In this document: piece by piece, positions 1 through 6,584 of the stretch
Layout of the letters: each line of letters opens with the position of its first letter
Position numbering within the stretch: the stretch's first letter is position 1
Assembly: GCF_040529185.1 (NCBI RefSeq)
Contig: NZ_CP159510.1
Coordinates: 186,001 to 250,000, forward strand
Direction: 5' to 3'
Source of the DNA: Sporolactobacillus sp. Y61
GTDB lineage: Bacteria; Bacillota; Bacilli; Bacillales; Sporolactobacillaceae
DNA: 64,000 bases
Made by a program: the position numbers and the translations under genes
The notes under the pieces: generated by a model
The model's database searches: none
What the model was told of the DNA's origin: nothing
What the model saw: only the letters and a program-made list of their open reading frames with translations

Positions 1-1
1 G

Positions 2-892
2 ATCCAGACGATCATTATCAAGCATAAAACTCCTTTTCTGCTTTATCATAATCTGGGGGAATTAAAAAACCTGTCAGCTGAAGCCTCTTTTTTTTATGTT
101 GGTCTTTTCCGGTTGCTCAGAGAAATTTCTCTCCCGCTTCGCTCCTCGAATCCCACTTGGATTAAAAGGCCAAAATTGGGTGAGCGGAAAATCAGTATAA
201 GTGACAATAGCATACTTGAGATTTTCCAAGATCAGGTAGAAGAGCTCATTGAGTTACTTCATCAGGAACAGAACATAAATGGACCGCGACAAGTTCGATT
301 AGATATCGCCATGTCTGAAAATCTTCCACTTGAAGACAAATCGGTCAATGCCATTGTAACCTCCCCACCTTATTGCACGAGAATCGACTATGCTGTATTA
401 ACCAGTCTTGAACTTGGTCTCCTGGGGTGTAGTCAGAAGGAAATGAAACATCTTCGTCAAAACTTCATGGGCACTCCTGTGATCAGTAAAACAAAGCCCG
501 TCGTGAGTCAAAAGTGGGGACAAGGCTGTCTGAAGATTATAGACGCAATTGGAAATCACGAATCTAAAGCGTCGCAGACGTATTATTTAAGAACATATCT
601 TCAATATTTTGATTCGCTGAACCATTCTTTGAGAGAACTGAATCGCGTTCTGAAAAATGATGGTCAGTGTGTGCTTGTGGTCCAGAATTCATATTACAAG
701 AATGTTTATATCAATCTGGCTGAAATTATTAAGGATATGACTGAACCTTTCCACTGGGAAATCGTTCAGATATTTGACTATTTATCACCTCAAAATATGC
801 TTCAGATTAATTCAAAAAGCAAAAAATACAGGGTGGACGGAAAAGAAAAAGAATTTGTACTTTTTTTCAAAAAGGAGGGATCCGATGACTAA
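2..892 (+). CDS. DNA methyltransferase (5'-truncated by window edge)
   Basis: The frame is open from base 2, so the gene starts outside the window; 296 residues are visible. A TSPPY motif at visible residue 120 is the catalytic motif IV of amino-methylating (N4-cytosine or N6-adenine) DNA methyltransferases. The C-terminal part (an LNRVLKNDG stretch, then VLVVQNSYY) fits the late strands of the Rossmann methylase fold. The reading frame ends in TAA overlapping the next start codon by 8 bases, so it is translationally coupled to the DUF262 gene. The three-gene cassette is visibly more AT-rich than the rest of the window, suggesting transfer. Whether the methylase belongs to a restriction system cannot be settled without the missing N-terminus and upstream genes. 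Target sequence unknown. Confidence 0.8.
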   Translation: MQTIIIKHKTPFLLYHNLGELKNLSAEASFFYVGLFRLLREISLPLRSSNPTWIKRPKLGERKISISDNSILEIFQDQVEELIELLHQEQNINGPRQVRLDIAMSENLPLEDKSVNAIVTSPPYCTRIDYAVLTSLELGLLGCSQKEMKHLRQNFMGTPVISKTKPVVSQKWGQGCLKIIDAIGNHESKASQTYYLRTYLQYFDSLNHSLRELNRVLKNDGQCVLVVQNSYYKNVYINLAEIIKDMTEPFHWEIVQIFDYLSPQNMLQINSKSKKYRVDGKEKEFVLFFKKEGSDD

Positions 893-2030
893 TCGTGGAA
901 AATCAGCACCAGTTGAACTAATTGAAAAAGTTGACTCAAAAATTGAAATGGTAAGAACTCGAAGCCTTGACCTTTCTTTTAACGAACTACTGGATATGTA
1001 CCAAAGCGAGGAATTAGAGATTGCTCCGGAATATCAAAGGTTATTTAGATGGTCAGAAGAAAAGCAGTCTCAATTTATTGAATCACTCATTCTTGAAATG
1101 CCGATACCCCCAATATATGTTATTGAAACCGAGGAAGGCGTTTATGAACTGATTGACGGCTTACAGCGTATTTCCTCCTATCTGCATTTTCGCGGTGCTC
1201 TGAAAGATTCTGATTTTTTACGTCTGATTGACTGTGATATTGTTACCGAATTGAATGGTTACACGTATGACGAACTGCCAAAGGCCTTACAAATCAAATT
1301 AAAAAGAAACTTTATCCGGGTAGAAGTTATTAGAAAAGGCAGCGATCAGCGCCTTCGTTACTATATGTTTAAACGGCTCAATACTGGCGGGGAGTTGCTG
1401 AGTGAACAGGAATTAAGAAATTGTACCATTCGTTTATTGGATGAAAGGTTCAATGATTTCATTATTGAATTGAGCCGGAATAAAGATTTCAAGGCCTGTA
1501 TGACGCACCTTTCGGCCCAAAATTTTAATTTGAAAATTGATCAGGAATATGTGTTAAAGTTTTTTGCTTTTAAAAATGATCGGGAACATTATCAAAAAAA
1601 CATTGCCTCTTTTGTCACTTCATACATGGAAGGTGTTTCTTACTCTCCTGGCGAAGAGGAACACATTCCTTTTGATTATCAGAAAGAGAAAGCTATCTTT
1701 AACAAGACATTTGCTGTTCTTCATTCATCTCTTGGAGAATATGCTTTTGCCCGTGTTAACAATCATGGAAACTGGGTGTCCTCTGTTTCGCCGACCCATT
1801 TTGATGCGATAACACTTGGTATTCAGCCGTACATTGAGGAACTAAACGCAGAAGACCCCCGGCAAATGGGGCATCTCAATCAATTGTTGAAACAGATCAA
1901 ACAGAACTCTGACTTTTTGAACGCAACTCTTGGCGGCGGTAAAAATACCAGAAGTTATCTTGAACAGCGCATTAAACTCGTGGAGGAGAGAGTTGGTGAG
2001 TGGCTTCGTGGATCAGGAAAAACTTCTTGA
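885..2030 (+). CDS. DUF262 (GmrSD-N/ParB-like) domain protein
   Basis: 381 residues. ATG at 885 is chosen because AAAGGAGGG lies just upstream; the frame is open further upstream but only as a shadow of the methylase. The N-terminal half holds the DUF262 signature: a YQR-x-FRW motif near residue 52 and DGLQR near residue 90, the ParB/sulfiredoxin-like NTPase core seen in GmrS, SspE and related defence proteins. The C-terminal half is alpha-helical and lacks a recognisable HNH (DUF1524) nuclease, so unlike GmrSD it has no obvious nuclease of its own. It overlaps the methylase stop and is overlapped by the HEPN gene, so all three are likely co-translated. By family, DUF262 proteins hydrolyse NTP and license a partner nuclease on modified or foreign DNA; that role here is inference. 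Confidence 0.85.
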   Translation: MTNRGKSAPVELIEKVDSKIEMVRTRSLDLSFNELLDMYQSEELEIAPEYQRLFRWSEEKQSQFIESLILEMPIPPIYVIETEEGVYELIDGLQRISSYLHFRGALKDSDFLRLIDCDIVTELNGYTYDELPKALQIKLKRNFIRVEVIRKGSDQRLRYYMFKRLNTGGELLSEQELRNCTIRLLDERFNDFIIELSRNKDFKACMTHLSAQNFNLKIDQEYVLKFFAFKNDREHYQKNIASFVTSYMEGVSYSPGEEEHIPFDYQKEKAIFNKTFAVLHSSLGEYAFARVNNHGNWVSSVSPTHFDAITLGIQPYIEELNAEDPRQMGHLNQLLKQIKQNSDFLNATLGGGKNTRSYLEQRIKLVEERVGEWLRGSGKTS

Positions 2031-2718
2031 TAAAAGGGCACAGCTGGAAGAGGAACTGACTTGGAGAGCTGATGAAATTCGACTGCTGCGAAATCAACTC
2101 TCATATATTGAATTCGAGAAAGATCAGAATCGTTTTCGCAAAGCATTACTTGTTATGCTTTATTCTCACTACGAAGGATTTTGTTCGATAGCTTTTCAGA
2201 TATATATTGCCGCTATTAATGAGGAACATCTAAAACGAAGCGAGGTCAATCATTTTCTCGCTGCTTCATCTATGATTGAAGCATTTGATGCTTATGAGGA
2301 TGATAACATCAAACCCCGGCACTATAAAAAAATTTTTAAGAAGACATTACCTGATAAAAACAATCTGCAGAAATTCGCCCGACAGATCGACTTTGTCGAC
2401 AGTTTCTCTGACTTATGGACGCAGAACGTATATATTCCGGATGATATCGTCGATACAGAATCTAATCTTTGGCCGATTGTGCTGAAAAAGCTTCTTTATC
2501 GACTTGGACTGCCCTGTAATTATTTTGAGGATCAGGAGTGTTATATTCATGAATTGGTAAATCGCAGAAACGGAATTGCCCATGGACGGGATAAGGAAGG
2601 GATTACGGCAGATATATATAACCACATTGAGAAGTCTACATTTTCAATTATGGAACGTGTGATTAACTTGATCATTGATGCATTGAAGAAAGGAATTTAC
2701 CTCGTTCCTTCTTCTTAA
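1996..2718 (+). CDS. HEPN-like nuclease candidate (MAE_28990/MAE_18760 type)
   Basis: 240 residues from GTG 1996, which has GGAGGAG at 1982-1988; the gene overlaps the DUF262 gene by 35 bases. A long N-terminal helical (coiled-coil) segment precedes a domain ending in an NRRNGIAHG motif near residue 190, the R-x4-H signature of HEPN RNases (Arg and His catalytic). The arrangement matches the MAE_28990/MAE_18760 HEPN family, which is typically found next to DUF262 genes. Likely an RNA- or nucleic-acid-cleaving effector held in check by, or acting with, its neighbours (inference). No signal peptide or membrane segment is seen. Confidence 0.7.
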   Translation: MSGFVDQEKLLDKRAQLEEELTWRADEIRLLRNQLSYIEFEKDQNRFRKALLVMLYSHYEGFCSIAFQIYIAAINEEHLKRSEVNHFLAASSMIEAFDAYEDDNIKPRHYKKIFKKTLPDKNNLQKFARQIDFVDSFSDLWTQNVYIPDDIVDTESNLWPIVLKKLLYRLGLPCNYFEDQECYIHELVNRRNGIAHGRDKEGITADIYNHIEKSTFSIMERVINLIIDALKKGIYLVPSS

Positions 2719-2837
2719 CCTCTCCGGTTTGTATTTTTTTATAAAGGTTGCTAACTTAGAAAACCTGGCTTTTTAATGCCAGGATGATTCAGTGCCCTGG
2801 ACGATCATATATTCTATGATATATAGTTATTAGGACA

Positions 2838-2990
2838 AAAACCAGTTCTTAAAAATATGGTGCTACTAAAACTGGCTCGGAATGAGCTATGGTAAGTAGC
2901 AGTAATCTCTACTTAGCCTGTCTAAGCCAGTTAGCAATGCTCTCAGAACCCCGGTACTTAAGTGCCCATGTAGACAGACATTTTCCGGCA
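2838..2990 (+). ncRNA. Structured element resembling a TnpB omega-RNA / IS605 right end, no tnpB
   Basis: No gene is visible in 2719-3064. Visible pairings: AACTGGCT (2870-2877) with AGCCAGTT (2925-2932), enclosing TAAGTAG/CTACTTA (2893-2899, 2909-2915). CTGTCTA (2918-2924) pairs with TAGACAG (2971-2977) and crosses the first helix, making a pseudoknot. A hairpin GGTAC-TTAA-GTGCC lies at 2953-2966, after CTCTCAGAACCCC. The order CTGTCTAAGCCA, TTAGCAATGCTCTCAGAA, then a terminal hairpin is what I recall from right ends of TnpB-only IS200/IS605 elements, where the guide RNA scaffold overlaps the element end. No tnpA or tnpB is present. The family assignment is from memory and tentative; strand assumed. 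Confidence 0.35.
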
Positions 2991-3010
2991 TTTTCAACAT
3001 CTTATATATA

Positions 3011-3046
3011 AAGGCGCTGCACCGGTATTCCGGGCAGCGCCTTTTC
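3011..3046. terminator. Hairpin terminator between convergent genes
   Basis: AAGGCGCTGC and GCAGCGCCTT form a 10-bp stem followed by TTTT on the plus strand and AAAA before it, so it can act in both directions. It sits between the HEPN cassette/structured element and the convergent L-2-hydroxyacid dehydrogenase gene, whose stop is at 3065. Confidence 0.75.
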
Positions 3047-3064
3047 CATTACTGTGCAGGCTAA

Positions 3065-4045
3065 TTATTTTTCAGCTGTCTCTTCGTAATCGGTCAGGGT
3101 CTGATCAATGTGGTCCCTGATCAGTTTCGCTGAAGCATTGAATGATTTGGTCTCTCTTTCGTTCAGGTGAAAATGAAGGATTTCTTCCACACCGTTTCCG
3201 CCAAGCACAATCGGAACACCGATAGAGACATGATGCTGCCCGTACTCCCCTTCCAGAATAACCGAAGCAGGCGTAATCGTATGGGCCTGATTCAGAATCG
3301 TTTTAGCAAAGAAAGCGAGCTGGTTGCCGATACCAAACTGTGTATTGCCTTTGCGCTTATGAATCTCCCAGCCAAAGTGACGGGCGGCGTCTTCAATCTT
3401 ATCACGGTCAAGTTTCCCAAACCTGGCCCTGTTTTCAGCCTCATAATCATCGATGGACTGGCCGCCAATCCGGGCGTGCGACCAGGCGGCAAACTGTGAG
3501 TCTCCGTGTTCGCCCAGCATGTAGGCACTGATGCTGCGCGGATCGATGTCGCCGACTGCTTTGGAAATCTGCCTGCGCAGCCTCATACTGTCAAGTGCCG
3601 TGCCGGTTCCGATTACATGGTTCTTTGGCAGTCCGGACAGATGATAGAATAAATAGGTAATAATATCACACGGATTGGTTGCAACGACATAAAAACCGTT
3701 GAATCCGGCCTGACGAAGTTTCGGCACGATATCATAGGCAATAGCCGAGGTGCCCTTCAGAAGTTTAAGCCGCGAACTGGTCGCGATCAGCGACCTGTCT
3801 GTTACAGTAACCAGAATGACATCACATGGCACCAGACCCTCAAGGGGCACTTCATAAACCCGCGTACGCGAAGGGTTGGTTTCAATGCTGTCCGCAAAGT
3901 CCCACGCTTCGCCTTTAGCCCGCTCACTGTCAATATCAGAAATGTAAAGTTCGTCCGCCACATTTTCATGAAGAATGGCTGTAGCTGCCGCTTTCCCTAC
4001 ATTTCCAATTCCGACTATACCGATTTTTCTGACTGTATGACTCAT
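3065..4045 (-). CDS. L-2-hydroxyisocaproate/L-lactate dehydrogenase family protein
   Basis: 326 residues, NAD-dependent 2-ketoacid reductase of the LDH/MDH superfamily. GIVGIGNVG at residues 9-17 is the NAD-binding Rossmann motif; R155 (in ALDSMR) and H180 (in GEHGDS) are the substrate-binding arginine and catalytic histidine. The stretch around residues 115-190 closely resembles the L-2-hydroxyisocaproate dehydrogenase of Weissella confusa. The mobile substrate loop reads DRSLIATSSR instead of the LDH QKPGETR, arguing for bulkier 2-ketoacids rather than pyruvate. Likely role: NAD+ regeneration by reducing branched-chain or other 2-ketoacids. It is monocistronic with its own promoter (4103-4131) and terminator (3011-3046). 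Confidence 0.85.
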   Translation of the reverse strand: MSHTVRKIGIVGIGNVGKAAATAILHENVADELYISDIDSERAKGEAWDFADSIETNPSRTRVYEVPLEGLVPCDVILVTVTDRSLIATSSRLKLLKGTSAIAYDIVPKLRQAGFNGFYVVATNPCDIITYLFYHLSGLPKNHVIGTGTALDSMRLRRQISKAVGDIDPRSISAYMLGEHGDSQFAAWSHARIGGQSIDDYEAENRARFGKLDRDKIEDAARHFGWEIHKRKGNTQFGIGNQLAFFAKTILNQAHTITPASVILEGEYGQHHVSIGVPIVLGGNGVEEILHFHLNERETKSFNASAKLIRDHIDQTLTDYEETAEK

Positions 4046-4102
4046 GAGTAACCCTCTCCTTTTTCTGATCGTCTATCCTTTTTTTCTGTGTTGTGTGACG
4101 TT

Positions 4103-4131
4103 ATTTTACACCTTGCGTTATCTGGTATCAA
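4103..4131 (-). promoter_or_regulatory. Sigma-A-like promoter of the L-2-hydroxyacid dehydrogenase
   Basis: On the minus strand TTGATA (4126-4131) and TAAAAT (4103-4108) are 17 bases apart. A partly symmetric GTGT...ACAC stretch overlaps the -10 region and weakly resembles a Rex half-site pair; I do not call it an operator. Confidence 0.65.
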
Positions 4132-4146
4132 GACGCCTCCGGGTAA

Positions 4147-4180
4147 AGAAAAAAACAGAGCCGGATTTCTCATGCTCTGC
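4147..4180 (-). terminator. Terminator of the cysH-siroheme operon
   Basis: On the minus strand CAGAGC...GCTCTG is followed by a run of seven T. It lies 25 bases past the last siroheme gene, so it ends the transcript started at the SAM riboswitch near 11.3 kb. Confidence 0.75.
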
Positions 4181-4204
4181 TTTGAATAAAAAACCGCTGT
4201 TTCA

Positions 4205-4840
4205 TTAAAATGTTCCGTCAGTCAGACAGACTCTGATGAATCCATCGACATCCGCAAGCAGCTCTGCCTGCCGTTCAGGCTGACGAAAAGCCGGATCCAT
4301 CATTTTTTGGAAACACTTCTTTTTACTTTCCGGATCGTGCAGTTTTTCCCTGATCTTGCGGCGTGCCTGGAACAGAAACTCAAGCCAGGTTTCCGTATCT
4401 TCAGGAAGCTGATCAGAAAGACTGTTGCGGATTTGCCGCGCAAGACCGGGACTCGCCCCGCCTGTTGAAACAGAAAGAGTGAGCCGGCCTCGACGCAGAA
4501 CCGCCGGCAGGATAAAGTCCCCCTGTTCATAATCACCGGCGATATGTACCAGCTGATTTGGCCCTACCTGTCCGGCAATCTCAGTATTCAGTTCCGCATC
4601 ATCCGTCGCTGCAAAAGTCAGGAAAGCACCTCTGGCATCGCCTTCCTGCCACGCTCTCCGTAACCATTTGATCTGCCCGGCAGCCGCCCATTTTTCAAGC
4701 TCCGCTGATTTCCGCGGACTGATCACCGTCACAAATGCGCCCCCGCTCAGGAGCGCCTGTATTTTCAAAGCGGCCGCCCGTCCGCCTCCGGCAACAACCG
4801 CTTTTCTCCCTTTCATGTCAAGCATAATGGGGAGGTACAT
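4205..4840 (-). CDS. sirC: Precorrin-2 dehydrogenase / sirohydrochlorin-processing protein
   Basis: 211 residues. Oxidises precorrin-2 to sirohydrochlorin with NAD+ in siroheme synthesis (Met8p/CysG N-domain family). The N-terminus MYLPIMLDMKGRKAVVAGGG gives the Rossmann GGG-x-AA-x-K motif, followed by the family hallmark SxGGASPGLARQIR near residue 128. It overlaps the upstream sirB by 23 bases and is the last gene of the sulfite-reduction operon. Since a separate SirB-type chelatase is present, this protein probably serves only the dehydrogenase step. The N-terminal-only length (about 200 aa) matches Bacillus YlnF. Confidence 0.85.
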   Translation of the reverse strand: MYLPIMLDMKGRKAVVAGGGRAAALKIQALLSGGAFVTVISPRKSAELEKWAAAGQIKWLRRAWQEGDARGAFLTFAATDDAELNTEIAGQVGPNQLVHIAGDYEQGDFILPAVLRRGRLTLSVSTGGASPGLARQIRNSLSDQLPEDTETWLEFLFQARRKIREKLHDPESKKKCFQKMMDPAFRQPERQAELLADVDGFIRVCLTDGTF

Positions 4841-5567
4841 CCTGCAGCGACTCCCTGATGCGTTTTTTCATTAACTGAATCAGAGCCGGATGATAACCGA
4901 GCGGACGGCACAGAACAAACGCTGCCCCGGCTTCATTCTTTTCGCGAACAGATCTGCTGATCGTTTTCATCAGCACACCGGTAAACAGCAGGTAGGGGAT
5001 GACAAATGTCTGTCCCCGTTTTTCCCGGACCACCCGCTCAAGACCCTCCTGAAAAGAGGGCGATGCGGCTGCCATGTAGCAGACGATGACGGACGGGATA
5101 CCTTTATTCAGCAGCAGTCGCCGGATTGCGGCAAAATCACGTTTTGTATCCGGATCACTTGATCCGCGGCCGACCAGCAGAATAGCGTAGCGTTCCGGAA
5201 GATTCTGCTGTTTTTCATGCAGGCGCTCAATTAACAGATGGATAATGATATCATCCACCCCGAACGGACGGCCACAGATAAAATGCACATGGCGATACTT
5301 CTTTCTGGCCTTATCAATTTCCCCGGGAATATCCCGCTTCGCGTGTCCCGCCGTCAGGAGCAGCAGCGGCTGAACAAGAAGTGTACGCACTCCGGCTGCC
5401 ACACATCGACGGATCCCCTCCTGAATATTAGGCCGAACCAGTTCAAGATAACAGACTTTTTGAATCGGTACATGAACCTGCAGCATGCATTTCTGTAAAA
5501 AATGGTTGGCCTGATGGAGTCCTTCTTTGACTCGGGTTCCGTGGCTGACATAAAGCACGCCCAGCAT
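4818..5567 (-). CDS. sirB: Sirohydrochlorin ferrochelatase (SirB/CbiX family)
   Basis: 249 residues. Inserts Fe2+ into sirohydrochlorin to give siroheme, the cofactor of the sulfite reductase in this operon. MLGVLYVSHGTR carries the metal-binding histidine of the CbiX fold (residue 9), and a second half-domain begins near residue 126 (YAILLVGRGSSDPD), giving the two-domain SirB architecture. In the second half the usual H is replaced by R in VGRGSSDP, normal for the degenerate half. The start directly abuts the stop of the uroporphyrinogen methyltransferase gene, so translational coupling is likely. A cobalt chelatase role (CbiX) is possible from sequence alone, but the context favours iron. 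Confidence 0.85.
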   Translation of the reverse strand: MLGVLYVSHGTRVKEGLHQANHFLQKCMLQVHVPIQKVCYLELVRPNIQEGIRRCVAAGVRTLLVQPLLLLTAGHAKRDIPGEIDKARKKYRHVHFICGRPFGVDDIIIHLLIERLHEKQQNLPERYAILLVGRGSSDPDTKRDFAAIRRLLLNKGIPSVIVCYMAAASPSFQEGLERVVREKRGQTFVIPYLLFTGVLMKTISRSVREKNEAGAAFVLCRPLGYHPALIQLMKKRIRESLQDVPPHYA

Positions 5568-6344
5568 CTAGTACGCCTCCCTTGCCGTATTGACCGAGGG
5601 ACGGACAGCCTCAAACCATTTTAATGTCTCCCTGAGCCGGACCACTTCGCCGACAATGATCATGGCCGGATTCAGCAGGTGCCGTCTTCCTGCTTCCTCA
5701 GATGCCTCTTTCAATGACGTGGTGATCGTCCGCTGATGATCGGTTGTACCCCATTCAATCAGTGCAACCGGCGTTGCGGGCTGACGGCCGTGTGCTATCA
5801 GCTCCGCAGTGATATGGGCGAGGCTGCTGACGCCCATATAAATCGCCAGCGTATCCACACTTGTCGCCAGTTTCGACCAGTCAACCGTCTCTTTCCCACC
5901 TTTTTTCGCATGACCGGTCACAAACGCGATCGAACTGGAATAATCACGGTGAGTGACCGGGATACCGGCATAAGCCGGCGCGGCGATCCCTGCTGTGACG
6001 CCGGGAACAATTTCAAACGGGATACCTGCCTTGGCAAGAAAGGCCGCCTCCTCACCGCCACGACCGAAAACAAACGGATCACCGCCCTTCAGGCGTACCA
6101 CTCTTTTTTTCTTTCTGGCCTGATTCACAAGCAGATGATTAATCGCTTCCTGTTTCAGCGGATGCGCATGAGGCAGTTTCCCGCAGTAAATCCGTTCCGC
6201 CGACGGCCTGGCTTCATCAAGCAGTTCCTCGTTCACCAGCCGGTCATAGAGGATCACATCTGCAGATCGAATCAGATGCAGCCCTTTCACGGTGATCAGT
6301 TCCGGATCACCCGGACCGGCACCGACTAGATAGACTTTGCCCAT
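5568..6344 (-). CDS. cobA: Uroporphyrinogen-III C-methyltransferase
   Basis: 258 residues. SAM-dependent methylation of uroporphyrinogen III at C2 and C7 to precorrin-2, first step to siroheme. MGKVYLVGAGPGDPELIT is the diagnostic N-terminal SAM-binding signature; YDRLVNEELL, the LKGGDPFVFGRGGEEA motif near residue 84 and the VPGVTAGIAAPAYAGIPVTHR block near residue 118 are all intact. Length matches the single-domain SUMT enzymes, not the CysG fusion. Its placement between DUF3906 and sirB in the cysH operon marks it for siroheme rather than cobalamin; no other cob genes are near. Confidence 0.9.
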   Translation of the reverse strand: MGKVYLVGAGPGDPELITVKGLHLIRSADVILYDRLVNEELLDEARPSAERIYCGKLPHAHPLKQEAINHLLVNQARKKKRVVRLKGGDPFVFGRGGEEAAFLAKAGIPFEIVPGVTAGIAAPAYAGIPVTHRDYSSSIAFVTGHAKKGGKETVDWSKLATSVDTLAIYMGVSSLAHITAELIAHGRQPATPVALIEWGTTDHQRTITTSLKEASEEAGRRHLLNPAMIIVGEVVRLRETLKWFEAVRPSVNTAREAY

Positions 6345-6358
6345 CAGCTATGCCCCTT

Positions 6359-6577
6359 TCATTCAAATGATTTTCTCTTATGCAGAACAAATCCGGCGCC
6401 GTTTTTCAGAATTCTTTTCTTTTCCACGAGTGCAATATCATCCACACGAATTTTTTTCAGAAAGGTTCGATCCAGCTCCCGGTCAACAATCCTGAATGCC
6501 GATTCTTCATTTTCCGCAACAGCGACCACCGGGATTTCCTGCTCTTCGGAGGTGACGATAAAACGATATAATTCCAT
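6359..6577 (-). CDS. DUF3906 family small protein
   Basis: 72 residues, cytoplasmic, no cysteine, no membrane segment. The pattern MELYRF...V...AENEESAF...VDxELxRxFLKK...DIALxEKKRI..GAGFVL matches what I recall of the DUF3906 family of Bacilli (function unknown). It lies 7 bases downstream of the sulfite reductase stop and 14 bases upstream of cobA in a SAM-riboswitch-controlled operon. That location suggests a helper role in sulfite reduction or siroheme delivery (inference only). Confidence 0.65.
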   Translation of the reverse strand: MELYRFIVTSEEQEIPVVAVAENEESAFRIVDRELDRTFLKKIRVDDIALVEKKRILKNGAGFVLHKRKSFE

Positions 6578-6584
6578 AGTTTTT

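Noticed and set aside
2764..2783. CCTGGC/GCCAGG hairpin as terminator of the HEPN gene
   Set aside because: No T-run on the plus strand; only a weak one on the opposite strand.
4090..4112. Rex-like palindrome at the hydroxyacid dehydrogenase promoter
   Set aside because: Only the outer GTGT/ACAC match; the inner positions break the consensus.
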